Shown: piece after piece, positions 11,633-21,745 of the stretch | Layout of the letters: the number at the start of each line of letters is the position of its first letter | How positions within the stretch are numbered: the stretch's first letter is position 1 | NCBI RefSeq assembly: GCF_023101765.2 | Contig: NC_064215.1 | Location: 8,618,001 to 8,682,000, forward strand | Source: Spodoptera frugiperda | Taxonomy: Eukaryota; Arthropoda; Insecta; Lepidoptera; Noctuidae | Direction: 5' to 3' | Length of the DNA stretch: 64,000 nucleotides | The notes under the pieces: generated by a model | Databases searched by the model: none | What the model saw: the letters and a program-made list of their open reading frames with translations, nothing else | Told to the model about the DNA's origin: nothing | Program-made: the position numbers and the translations under genes

Positions 11633-12023
11633 AAGGTATTTCTTATGTCCTATGTGAAAAATCTGAATCTTTAATATAACTGAATAATTATGATATACCT
11701 ACTCTTTCAATATAAATATTTCATTTTAATTCCATGACTATTAACTATTATCGCATTAAAACAAACCATGGCCTGGGTATTTATGTATGCCCTGTGTATA
11801 CGTCAACGAAACGTTCTAGATTTGAAATGGAAATGAAACGAAAACATGGCGACTGTGTCGTAAAGTATTACGTTTTTTTTTCAGTGAAACAAATCACGGT
11901 TGCCTGTTTTAGTAACATGATTCTTACGACAAAATGACAAAATTTTAATTTAATAGAATAAATATTGTTTCGTTTTGGTATAAGACTTAAATTGTAAAGG
12001 AAATTAAATTGGAAAGGCATGCA
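11633..12023. other. AT-rich non-coding stretch
   Basis: A 67-codon plus frame at 11734-11937 has no homology I recognise and is probably chance. Confidence 0.4.
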
Positions 12024-12287
12024 ACGTCATACCGAAGGGGTAGGCAGAGGTGCATTACGGCACGTAATTCCGCTATATGTCGCTACACCCACTTTTCACC
12101 ATTTGTGTTATAAGTCCCATGTATTTGAGTTTGAACCTATTGCCATATACTGGGCACAATTCGAAACTCCATGCTACTACTGAGAAATTTTCGAAAAATT
12201 CGAAAATCCGAAAAAAAGCTTAGTATTTCTTCGCCCGACCAGGGAATCGAAAACCTTTGTTTGGCAGTCGCACTTGTACAGTCAGTA
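12024..12287 (-). repeat. Family A SINE, degenerate
   Basis: On the minus strand it runs from a broken tRNA head (near GGCAGTCGCACTTGTACAGT, with the anticodon-side segment deleted) through CTCAGTAGTAGCATGG, ATACTGGGCACAATTCG on the plus side, to GGTAGGCAGAGG and the ATGACGTTGC end. It is longer in the centre than the 10.7-kb copy because of a GAAAATTC duplication around 12185-12215. No target-site duplication identified. Confidence 0.8.
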
Positions 12288-12322
12288 AAGGAATCGTTAC
12301 AATTATTAATGCTTGCTTACCA

Positions 12323-12372
12323 TTTTAGTGCATTATAATGCTTACTAATGTATGTATTATAATGCACTAAAA
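12323..12372. other. 17-bp perfect stem hairpin
   Basis: TTTTAGTGCATTATAAT (12323-12339) and its exact complement (12356-12372) are separated by a 16-nt loop. It could be a minimal MITE remnant or a transcript hairpin. The stem is shorter than a normal animal pre-miRNA stem. Confidence 0.7.
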
Positions 12373-12590
12373 ATCAAACCTTTTAACACAATACAATGAT
12401 AATGGAATGCCAACAAACTAAACAAAGTATTCAGGCCTTAAGTGTGAGATTGATAGATGATTGTACGACTGATGGATGGAGGTGAGATGTGATTGCGTTG
12501 TAACGAAACGGTGCAGTCGACCGGCAACAATTTGTTTGTTACTAATACGAAGCTATGTGTGAAGTGAAGGATTTAGAGTTAAATTATACA

Positions 12591-12965
12591 TCTTTATATA
12601 TATAATTCTTCTGTACGTGTGTATGTCACTGAACTCCTCTTAAACGACTAGACGGATTTTGATGAAACTTTTTGTGTGTGTTCAAGAGGATCTGAGAATG
12701 GTTTAGATTCACAATTTTGTCCGCTGGACAATGTTTTTTTAATTAATTTTTAATTTATTAGTAGTTGTTGATTTTGGAATGTTTTACATCGGATCCGACG
12801 GACGGCGCTACCATCGCAGTGTCAAATATTAATGACGTTAGATATTGTCATAACATTTGAATAATAATTTTCATCAAAAAGGTTCAGAATGTTTTAGCTT
12901 ATTAAAAAAAGAATAAAATTTTCAAATTAACGTGTAGACAGGACAACGTCTGTCGGGTCCGCTAG
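12591..12965 (+). mobile_element. Non-autonomous Helitron, apparently full length
   Basis: The 375-bp element starts TCTTTATATATATAATTC and ends CTAG (12962-12965), inserted between A (12590) and T (12966). A 3' hairpin lies at 12937-12954: GACA-bulge-GAC, loop AAC, GTCTGTC, with 11 nt from hairpin to terminus. These are the defining Helitron marks (5'-TC, 3'-CTRR, subterminal hairpin, A-T target). Internal phrases include CTCCTCTTAAACGACTAGAC and GATCCGACGGACGGCGCTAC. It encodes no protein and would depend on a RepHel enzyme supplied elsewhere. Confidence 0.8.
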
Positions 12966-12989
12966 TATTGTATAAAACAAGGTGATTTA

Positions 12990-13260
12990 GAGTGCTTTTC
13001 TACCATAGATGTGCTATGTAGCTGTACATCGAAAACTGCTGTGCAACTAGGTATATGGTTTCACTGATACTAAACTATGTAGCTTTGCGAGAAAGATGCG
13101 CGGTGGTACGAGTATGCGATGTATCGATAGTAGGGAAGCCATCCATAACACGCATCTTTCCATAAAAAACAAAATTTAAGTCCGTTTCCACCAGTGCTAA
13201 CCTATGTGTACCAATGAATGAATATGATTGGTAGAAGCCAAATGCATTCACAGCAATGTA
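12990..13260. repeat. Family H composite repeat
   Basis: Left part GCTTTTCTACCATAGATGTGC plus GCTATGTAGCTG; middle TTTCACTGATACTAAACTATG; right part GGGAAGCCATCC, AAGTCCGTTTCCACCAGTGC and the complement of ATTGGTAGAAGCC. The right part recurs at 63234-63402, and the left plus far-right parts at 53908-53985, so the order of segments differs between copies. A 133-codon minus frame (13075-13476) runs through it. A stretch of that frame is shared with a minus frame at 63.3 kb only because the DNA repeat is shared. Confidence 0.65.
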
Positions 13261-13518
13261 ACATACTTGACTTCTTTTAATAGGTAGCTGATGTACTGAG
13301 GAGTAACTTTGGTTAGTTTTATTTGTCATGTCCGTAATACACATGAGCAAAGCCGTAGGCATCAACCAGTTAAAGATATTGAATAGTTTAGTAGAGTTTG
13401 ATGGGCTATACATAATAGAAGTACTACATGAAAATGTTACCCAACAGAATATCGGAAGAGGAATTATGAGGCACACAATGATCGTAAAATTTTAAATGTA
13501 CTTACGAAGTTATTTATA

Positions 13519-13573
13519 CATCGTGTTCATAAAAATAATATAGGAAACGTTGCGTAAATCTCATGTAACCAAA
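13519..13573 (+). repeat. Diverged direct repeat, partner at 14090-14136
   Basis: GTTCATAAAAATAATATAGG followed by GCGTAAATCTCA resembles GTTCAATAAAAATAATAAAGG and GCGTAAATCCCA about 570 bp downstream. Both are AT-rich, so the evidence is the shared non-AT part AGGAA-N-G-N-GTGCGTAAATC. A family relation is likely but its class is unknown. Confidence 0.45.
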
Positions 13574-13998
13574 GTGTGCATAGAGATCAACAAGCACATC
13601 AAATGTACGTGAATGTTTTTATAACTATCGAGTAACTAAATAGAAAAATACTTGTAGACTCTGTGATTGAAAAGCCTTATAAATAAACATTTGTATAGCC
13701 CGGGAATAAGTCTCTAAAACCTTTGTCCTACTTGCAAGAGACCACAGCAACTCTAACTAACCACATAACAGTAATAGGCACAATCGGGTATATGACTAAT
13801 TTTTATTTTAATGTTCGTCTCGTAGATTATTTAAAAAATATTAGACACGTATTTTTTATTTTCTTACGGAAATAAACACTTTTAAATAAAAATCAATTTG
13901 AAATATCTTATTATGTGACTGACAGACTAAATAGATTTTTAATTTTGATACCCCGTCATTATCCCTAATTACACATTGATTGTTACTAATACCATCCA

Positions 13999-14073
13999 CT
14001 CAGGAATCAAACTCAAATCTCTTTATTCGCCAGTCATACATATACCTAAAAACTAACCGACAAACGAGTCAGT
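13999..14073 (-). repeat. Family A SINE, very old tRNA head
   Basis: The plus strand reads CAGGAATCAAACTC (a decayed B-box complement), then CGCCAGTCATAC and ACCGACAAACGAGTCAGT. This aligns block by block with the minus-strand head of the other family A copies, CGGGAATCGAACCC, CGGCAGTCGCAC and CGACCAACGAGGCAGT. The body is not recognisable. Confidence 0.55.
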
Positions 14074-14089
14074 AAGGATTATACAGATG

Positions 14090-14136
14090 ATGTTCAATAA
14101 AAATAATAAAGGAAGAGTGCGTAAATCCCACACAAT
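14090..14136 (+). repeat. Diverged direct repeat, partner at 13519-13573
   Basis: See the partner entry. This copy sits 17 bp beyond the old SINE head. Confidence 0.45.
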
Positions 14137-15043
14137 AACATTAAATTTATTCAAAAGTATTATTAATACTCCTTGTACGAGTATGTATGCAAAACATCCG
14201 TAAGTGTATGGCGTCTTGAGCGCAGATCACACTGTGAGCGAGCGAGGAAGATAGACAACTTTCTGGAATAGATGTTTTTGAAAATCAGTAGTGAGCTGAT
14301 AGTGAAATAAAATACATTTTATCACAACCTCTACTCTTATAATGGGTAAATAAGGGACTACACATTCAGATATACTTGAATCTTTTAAATGCGACTTCAA
14401 CTTCTCTCGCAATTGTTTAAGTACTTTTGCGGTGCCCTATAGTTGAAACATATTATTGTATTAAAATTGTAAGAAAAGTAATTTGATTTAATTTGTAGAG
14501 ATTATACAATACCTATCAAGTTGAGGAGCAATATAGGCTAGCAGTATTAGCTATTAACCCTTGGTATGTAAACGCAGATCCATGTGAGACAGAATTTGTT
14601 TTCTATTGTGTCTTATATACCAGAGGTTAAAACGCTGGTGATAACGATGAGTAGAATTCACACCCGAAAAAAAACGAAGCCATAACTTTTACTTATCAGG
14701 AGTCACCCATCAAATAAAACAAAATTCTCGTATACTCGCTGACAGTATGACCTACTCTTTATCAAAGCTTATACTTCATACCTTTCAACAAAATCCATAT
14801 CATCGAAGGCTTTCCTGAGTTTTAAGTGAGTTCCCACCTCAACGTGGGTGTCGAACGTAGCATGACAAACAACGATAACTGAGCTAAGATAAAGCTTAAC
14901 ACAAACTTCTGTATGCGATACGTGATCTTATTATAATCATCTTAGAACTTATAATGGTATAGTAATTGATTATTTCAAGTTTTGTCTCATGTTATGTGAA
15001 ATGCTTTTAATTGTTATACATGAAGTACAAATGTAGATCTCGT
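14137..15043. other. AT-rich non-coding stretch
   Basis: No gene or repeat family recognised. Confidence 0.4.
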
Positions 15044-15235
15044 AAAAAACAAATGACAAGTCAGTGACGTCACGCTCAAAATGACAAAGACCTCAAAATA
15101 TAGGTATTATCATCTCTTTCTATTCCATGAGAACAGCTGAAAAACAAAATATGCACATCAATGACGCGATGCTCAAAATGACAAGGACAGTAACATAGTG
15201 TGTGTTCTCTTTCTACATATTTGAATGAAAATGTT
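15044..15235 (+). repeat. Two diverged tandem copies carrying a CRE-like site
   Basis: Copy 1 (15044-15135) and copy 2 (about 15140-15235) share the order AAAACAAA, TCAATGACG-like, GCTCAAAATGACAA-GAC and CTCTTTCTA at a 97-bp period. Copy 1 contains a perfect palindromic TGACGTCA (15065-15072), the consensus CREB/ATF site; in copy 2 it is TGACGCGA. About 77 bp beyond copy 2 lies the TATATAAA of the next entry. Confidence 0.5.
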
Positions 15236-15311
15236 CTCAGTTCAAAAGAAAAACAAAAACAAATACGTTATTTTTTATTTAAATTCGGTTGAAAGCCATA
15301 TGAAAGTAGGG

Positions 15312-15620
15312 TATATAAACTCTTTGGTTACTACCGAGGCTTAACGAATGACAGACAAACCACATAGCAAAGGCTCCTTAGTAAATGAAAGACAGAATAA
15401 AGAGAAAATCAGGAAATTGCAAGCAAAAGCTAATTCGATACAAAAATATTTAATCCATTATTCGACAAAAAGTCAGCTGTGTAAAGGTAGTTTATTTTTA
15501 ATTAGAGATAGGGTTGGGTCGGTGCAGTGTTATCTAGCTCGGCACTACGTGATGCCAGTACTAATTCCTTTGGTACACTATCGCGGCGTCTGGAGTAAGA
15601 TTGTCCACGTTATAACCTGA
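15312..15620 (+). promoter_or_regulatory. TATA box followed by a 90-codon open frame (candidate small gene)
   Basis: TATATAAA at 15312-15319 places an expected start site near 15343, and an open frame begins with ATG at 15348 and ends at TGA 15618-15620. The predicted 90-residue basic protein starts MTDKPHSKGSLVNERQ and has a Lys/Arg-rich first third. I do not recognise it, and no polyadenylation signal AATAAA follows closely. Such spacing can arise by chance, and a 5' UTR of about 5 nt would be unusually short. Weak candidate. Confidence 0.2.
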
Positions 15621-15994
15621 TACCAAGCTACCGTTTGTACTGCGAATTAGAACTGTAATAGTTAGTGCTTACTGTAGTTTTTTGTTTAATTATATTTTAT
15701 GTACGTGATGTTGTGATAATGAAGGTTTTTTTAATTAAAATTTTGTGTTGAAAACTTGATGCTAGTATTATTTTTGTTCTATAGATAACATCAAGAGATT
15801 CTGGGAATTTGTACTAGACTTTTAGCTTACCTGGTGGAAAGTAAGCTTCACGTTTAACGTTTCTGCTCTTTGGGGAATGGCGTGATTCTACATATTATGG
15901 TATGCAACCAAGTTGCACCAATCGTGGTCCACATTGTTGATATTTTTGTTAGTCTACACAGTGTGTTCAAAGTAGATATAGAATAGAATAGAAA
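15621..15994. other. AT-rich non-coding stretch
   Basis: No gene seen. A short AGAAT microsatellite (about 15979-15992) abuts the SINE that follows. Confidence 0.4.
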
Positions 15995-16466
15995 GACTGC
16001 CTCGCTAGTCGAGTGGTCGCAAGAGCAACTGCCGAGCAAGGGGTTTTGGGTTCGATTTCCTGGTCAGGCTTAGTCTTAAAGGTTTACGAAAATTTCTCAG
16101 TAGTAGTACGGAGTCTGAAATTGTGCCCAGTATAATAATATAGTAATAGGCTCACTCCCTATTACGTGGGACTTATAAGACACTAGCTACTTCGGCGCGG
16201 TTTCGCCCGCTCTGCTTGGCTCCTATTGGTCATAGGGTGATGTTTTATAGCCTATAGCCTTCCTTGATAAATGCACTATTCAACACAAAAAGAATTATTC
16301 AAATCGAACCAGTAGCTCCGGAGATTAGCGCGTTCAAACAAACAAACAAACTCTTCAGCTTTATAATATTAGTATAGATATGGTGTAAAGTGGGTGTACA
16401 TTGTAAAGTGGCATTACGTGCCGTAATGTGCATCTCTGCCTACCTCTGCGGGGATAAAAGGCATGA
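15995..16466 (+). mobile_element. Family A tRNA-derived SINE, interrupted by a Helitron
   Basis: The head shows GACTGCCTCGCTAGTCGAGT (A box), an anticodon-like region and GGGTTCGATTTCC (B box). The body continues through AAATTTCTCAGTAGTAG, ATTGTGCCCAGTATAA and CCTATTACGTGGGACTTATA to 16181. It then resumes at 16380 with TGGTGTAAAGTGGGTGTACA, CATTACGTGCCGTAATGTGC and GGGATAAAAGGCATGACG. Removing 16183-16378 restores one colinear SINE of about 276 bp. Confidence 0.9.
16183..16378 (-). mobile_element. Short Helitron nested in a SINE
   Basis: On the minus strand it begins TCTATACTAATATTATAAAG and ends GCTAG, preceded by A (T 16379 on plus) and followed by T (A 16182). That is the exact 5'-A|TC...CTAG|T-3' rule. 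The subterminal GC-rich segment GCGGGCGAAACCGCGCC can form a hairpin. It is only 196 bp and codes for nothing. The host SINE gives independent proof of both boundaries. Confidence 0.9.
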
Positions 16467-16969
16467 CGATATGAGAGAGAGAAAAACAGAATAAGACAAC
16501 CATTGGATTCAATGCATGTAATAAGAATAATATTGAGTATGCACTCTAAAGTCTAAATACAGAGGCGGACACTGCCTTACGTGGTTACCATTTCAAATGA
16601 TACACGATTTTCTCTTTAAGATTTCATTGCATATTTAAAAGCGAAAAGTGAATAAGTAAAGTATCTATCGCTTTGCCAAGTCAACACTATCCAGTATTTC
16701 CATTAAAGCATTTCTAGGAATAGATTTTAAATAATCTGACTTTTATCATTTATTATGGAACTTTCTTGTACTTGGGTCACTAATAGGTTTTGTTTGAAGT
16801 AGGTTTTGGGAAATCGAAGGTTCTTTATTTTATTTACATCTAAATCCAAACTATGGTGATGTTTTAAAGTTAAGTCTAATGCCTTGGTAGAGCATCCTCA
16901 TCATAATACTTTTCAGCACAGTCTAAAAGAGCACATTCTCTCAATAGTATTGAATATGAAGCTAAATTC
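16467..16969. other. AT-rich non-coding stretch
   Basis: Nothing recognised. Confidence 0.4.
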
Positions 16970-17079
16970 CTTACCGCCGTACTCAAAGCTTAATGGTTAC
17001 TTAGTCATAGTTTTGGAAACAAAATCGTTGCTAAAGAATAGTTTAAGTAATCATTAAATGTGTCTGAGTACGGCAGTTA
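16970..17079. mobile_element. MITE with long terminal inverted repeats, copy 1
   Basis: The left arm TTACCGCCGTACTCA...TTAATGGTTACTTA is matched by the complement of TTTAAGTAATCATTAAA...CTGAGTACGGCAGTTA on the right, giving about 37-bp arms with a few mismatches and a 2-4 nt offset. The middle is about 40 bp of AT-rich sequence. A second copy is at 58808-58931. A flanking TTA-type duplication is possible but cannot be separated from the arm. Confidence 0.75.
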
Positions 17080-17587
17080 GTTTTGTTTTCTTTCATCGAG
17101 TTAGTGTTTTTTAATTTCCTTCGTAGCTGAATGTATCTCCAAAGATAAAAAGTACCTATATAGATATCTACCATAATGTATGACAATATGATGTAGCTAT
17201 AAAGAGTATAGAAAATTCTCGCGGGCTATTAAGAAAATAAACATTAAAAATGAAACACCTATTTAATTACTAAAACAGACAATTCTACCCAAAAGAAACA
17301 TCATAAAAATAAGTGTAAGTACTTCCTTCGCGGACAGTTAACTCCCTAGTCGCGTATACGGGCTAAGGGTCTATTTTTTACGATCTCAGATCAAGGAAGT
17401 CACGTTTTACAGCCCCTGCAATTGTATATGCAGATGTCATGAAACAGCCCCTTAACGTGTGGGTCGAGTCGGTTGTAAACAAAATTGACACTTATACAAA
17501 GTTATGTTAGGTATCAATTTTGTTTGGTGCTACAGAAATGTAACACCTTGTAGTATAAAGTATACTTTAGTTGTCAAAAAAATGCTT
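17080..17587. other. Non-coding stretch
   Basis: No repeat family or gene seen. The stretch near 17400-17520 is slightly GC-richer without an open splice-framed exon. Confidence 0.4.
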
Positions 17588-17742
17588 CGGACTGTCTAGC
17601 GGGTTACCCCCGGTAACCTGTGGGTAAACCTAGTGGGTTACCGGGGCTCCGGCTCGAAAAGCAGGAGTAGGAACAGGGTGGTTTATAGTCAGTAAGAGTC
17701 TGACACTCTCTCTGTCCTCGCTGAAGGCGAGAGAAGCCCTCT
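17588..17742 (+). repeat. Family C repeat with internal duplication
   Basis: The start CGGACTGTCTAGCGGGTTAC is partly repeated (ACCTAGTGGGTTACCGGGGC about 45 bp later), so the left end is duplicated. Then come CTCCGGCTCGAAAAGCAGG, GGTTTATAGTCAGTAAGAG and GAAGGCGAGAGAAG. The duplicated part makes a GGTTACC-CCC-GGTAACC palindrome. Confidence 0.8.
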
Positions 17743-18860
17743 AAAAAAAGTTGTCAAAAACCTACCTAATAAAAAATATTTCCATAATTGTGAATCAAAT
17801 AAATTGTAACATTTCTTTATCCCAAGACCCATCACAACCTATCGGTTATTCGTAATCACTAAAAAAGGTGTAATAGCAGTAAAACTTTTAAACCAAAGGC
17901 CTGTCATATTACGTAAGTACTACAACAATACTTTAATGAAAAAACTAGGTCTTATAATAAAGTCTAGAATATCTGTAAAACCGTTAACAATACGCCTGCC
18001 CATCTTAATCCATGTTTACATCATGTCAGGCAAACTTTACCTTACTTAGTTAAAGTTTCCACGATCCCTGTGCTTACCTAAGATACATCACTTATTAAAT
18101 TTCTAGAACAGCCGAGGATTAATACAGCATTATTTGTGTTAAGATTATAGTAATATTAATACGTAGAATATTAATCGTCTTGGATTTACTAGAACACTTG
18201 TATTGTTGATTGGAGTCGTCAGTGCCTGAAAGATTTGTAAAACATTCTACTATTAATAAGACACTTAAAATAATTGTATGGCTTACCCACATGTATTTCA
18301 CGGATTAACTCGATTAGTTTCAAGCATTGCCCGGGGCCTTAAGTCATGAGCACTATGCGCTCAAACCGACAACACGAGAGACGTTTGGATTCACGAGCTA
18401 TTGCAGTGCAAAATAACAATCTAACAATCTTTCATAACTCAATAACATAAACATAAGATCTAAATTCTTTATAATAATACCTACAATTATTCTACATACC
18501 AGTTTAAATAAAATTAATGTTCACGAGTCTAACAAAATATTCCTAATTCAATTCCCTTTCTCTCATTATTATATAACTGAAATCTAAATAAGTGGGACGG
18601 AAAAAATGTAGGGTACAAAATGAACGTAGGCTAGCTCTAATTCCAGGGATAAAAGTGTAGCACTGAGAAATCTAGACACGCAAATAAGCGGATAAAAAAC
18701 AGGGACACAGGTTAACGCTTTGTCCAAACACTTTTATCTCGAAAAACTTAGCTTGGATTTCATACGTTTCTAGTGTGTTTGTTATTTCTTTTTTTGACTA
18801 AGGTCCGTAATGTACTGTTGGCGAATTTGTTGTGGATGTGGTAGTTCTTTAAGTATAACT
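17743..18860. other. AT-rich non-coding stretch
   Basis: No gene or repeat seen. Confidence 0.4.
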
Positions 18861-18929
18861 TTTTTTTAAAGGGGAAATTCATCCAATGACTTCTTTCGCT
18901 TTGGGCAAGGTGAGAGGGAGTGACTAAAA
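18861..18929 (-). repeat. Family C repeat, truncated
   Basis: Only the right portion survives: AAGGGGAAATTCATCCAATG, ACTTCTTTCGC and GTGAGAGGGAGTGACTAAAAA, with the TCAGACTCTTAC unit deleted. Confidence 0.65.
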
Positions 18930-20943
18930 ACGTACTAGGTAGTGCGCAGCTACGTTTTTCTTTAAGTATTATTTTTTAAACATACAACTTAATGTCACTT
19001 TTTGGTCTCCAATGGAGTATACAGAGGTGCACGCATCCAATTAAACCCCCTTTCCAACAACTTCCAACGCCCCCCGTCCGTGCTATGGTAAAAGATTCTC
19101 TGAGAAATTCAATTATACTTGTATTTGAAAGTTAATAATAACGAAATCAAAACTTCGTAAATAATAATGTAATACTAAGTTTTGCCTCTTAGTTTGTTTA
19201 AAAAATAAGCAGTAAACTTAGTATTAAATAAGTACCACATATTAAGTCCAATCCAGAAATATAACACAATATCCCATGTTCCTCTTGGTTGACTGTACTC
19301 ACCCAACACAAAGACTTCTCTGAAATAACTTTTCTAAATAATATTTTTACGCGGACAACACAATATTTCGTAAGCGAATCAGCTTTGTGGTCGAGAAGTT
19401 TATAACAGAAATATTTAAACGTACTACTGCATGGTGGTACCACTGTCTTGTATTTCATAGTTGCAGTATATTAATGTTTAGTAAGCATGTTATGGCAGAT
19501 TTGAAACTAAAAAAGTGTGAATATTTTTATGATATTATGTGCATAATTTTTGTTTTTAAATGCCCTAAAATCTAATTCACTAACGTCTTGATTCAAACCT
19601 TGCCGAGTTGAGTAGGTAGGTACATAAGATATCTTTTGATATTCCTGTTCGTATTAGCACTGAAAAAGAAAACTCCTTAAAGCTTTATTATTTTACCCAA
19701 ATCAAAAAAGTTCATAAAAACTTTCTAATTTAACTCAATATTTGACGTACAAGAGCACAATTCACTCAACAAACCAATCAACATTTTCCAACAAAATCAA
19801 ACACCCTCATTACGAAAGCACTAGAAAAAAACATCAACAACATAGACAGTAAACAAACAACTTGAAAAAACTGATAAAATAGGAATGGAATCAATTAGTT
19901 TGTTGCGACATAAGGATTGAAGCAATAACATTGGATCAACACGCCATTGAACTAACAGCCATTGCTTCGAAATCGAAAAATTCTTCTCAAGTGTTAGCAC
20001 AACGAAACGTGCGTGTCGACAATGGATCCTATAACTCTCTTTTACACGTTACCTACGGGAAAAACCCGATTGGATGGAAAAAATAAATCTTGTAATCGGT
20101 TAGTAGGACCTACTGGGCTCTGGGCACATTTTTAAAGATATATCAAAGTATTTTTTTTGTGTTTTGCTGAATGACCGTTAAAGTAACGTGAACATAACTT
20201 GTTATTGTTTTAATAGTATAATCTAAACAATATATTGTGTTGAAGCATTTTAGCTGGCTCTTCTATAAAAAGGTGAAAATCAGGCTAAAAATTAAGAACT
20301 GATTTTATCGGAGTAAATTGTCAAATATTTGACAATTGTTCCATTTTCACTACAAACAGTCCCAAGTCTAGTAAATGCTACAAAATTATCATAAGATTAG
20401 TTTTAGTCCTCAGAAGCTACGCTATAAAATACTAATTCAATACAAAATATGACTATCATTACTTTTGGTTACATTCTACTAAAATCATAAAGGTACCGTA
20501 CAAAAAACATTATCCCAATCACCTCGAACGCTACTAAACACTTACAAATAATTACCTACACAATTCTAATGGAATTCCATTTTATAAAGAAACAATTCAA
20601 TTAACCTTTTTAATTGAATTGAAACAATCGGAATCCAACCCCTTGGTTGTTTTGGGGGAAAACTTCGCAAGTGAGACATTGAACTTAGGACTTAACTTAA
20701 TAATGTCCAATAACAATGAACGGGGCCTATTGTGGCGTATAATTTGAGCTAAACTTCTAACTTGTAGAATAATTTGTGAATTCATTGAAATCTGCATAAG
20801 TCTATGTCCTCTTAAAATGGCTCATGGTTTGAGTGGTGTCAAGGTTGAGCATCGAGTCTCCAATATCATCTACCTCAGAGCCAGAGTTTTTAGTTATTAT
20901 AAGTAGCAATTAATATAAACAACTAAATTTAAAACACTTCTTT
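18930..20943. other. AT-rich non-coding stretch
   Basis: No gene seen. A small inverted repeat, TTCAATTAA / TTAATTGAA, lies at 20596-20618. Confidence 0.4.
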
Positions 20944-21040
20944 GCACCACCCTGTGGTTCGCTGGCAGAAAATGACATTCGGCATTAAGCCCGCCTAAGT
21001 TCGTATTGTACAAAAAGTGTTAAATAAATAAATATTTTTA
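20944..21040 (+). repeat. 3' end of a non-LTR retrotransposon
   Basis: CCTGTGGTTCGCTGGCAGAA, GACATTCGGCATTAAGCCCG and a terminal (TAAA)n run (TTAAATAAATAAAT) resemble the 3' untranslated ends of moth LINEs, where the motif GGCATTAAGYCCGCC precedes the AT-rich tail. No coding part remains. Single copy here, so the family call rests on recollection. Confidence 0.5.
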
Positions 21041-21629
21041 ATGTGCGCTTTATAAACTAACGCCTACTATCGTACAATGTTGAAATTAAGCTACTCGTAA
21101 TTAGCTTTCTTATGAAGTACTAGTAGAGTATGTCACAACCAATTGCTAGTATGTATTTGTACAATAAAACTTCAGAATAAAAAACAATCCACTATTACAA
21201 TATAGTCATCTACATCAATGGTTTGATTATGATCACAAGATAAGGTCACCAAACTAAACATCAATCATTTTTCATACATTTCATCACTTTCTAAATAAAA
21301 AAGTATGAAGTGATAGTGACTATGTAATCTCTCAATAATCACAGCATGCAACAATCCCTTCCCTATTTCTCACTTCCTATGACAGGCATCTTCATTTTCT
21401 TCATTATCACATTTATCAGTGTGGAAAGTTAATCAATCATGTTCATATCACGATGATGAAGGCATCATCTCCGACAAAAAGGTAAAAGGTACTTGTTATA
21501 TAGAAGCTTCTATAAATAGTTCCGTATATGCTATTAAATAAGTAGTTTCCAATATTTTTTTAATAGTTTTGTGAGACATTCTAAATTATCTAAAAATAAC
21601 GGTTTACTCTCTTAGTAAGCATTTTTAGG
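21041..21629. other. AT-rich non-coding stretch
   Basis: Nothing recognised. Confidence 0.4.
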
Positions 21630-21745
21630 CTGCATGACGTCGCCGCATTGACACACGCTGCTCATGATGAAGGGTCCGTTCTCGTTAATCTGTGACTCGA
21701 AACTAGTAGAGCTTTCTTCAGTATATTTATTTAAGTACGTAAGTA
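21630..21745 (+). repeat. Family E repeat
   Basis: Shares GCATGACGTCGCC, CACGCTGCTCATGATGA, GACTCGAAACTAGTAGAGC and TTCTTCAGTATA with copies at 27000, 27475 and 48195. It ends near TTAAGTACGTAAGTAAA, which resembles ATTACGTGAGTAAACCG of the fuller family. The class (SINE body, MITE or Helitron part) is not decided. Confidence 0.6.

Noticed and set aside
13075..13476. 133-codon minus frame, longest in the window
   Set aside because: Part of it is shared with a minus frame at 63247-63465, which looked like a protein family, but the similarity follows the family H DNA repeat. No domain or promoter.
15995..16070. tRNA gene candidate (A and B boxes)
   Set aside because: No complete cloverleaf or acceptor stem, and it continues into a repeat body; it is the head of a SINE. 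The same applies to 26896, 28452 and 57316.
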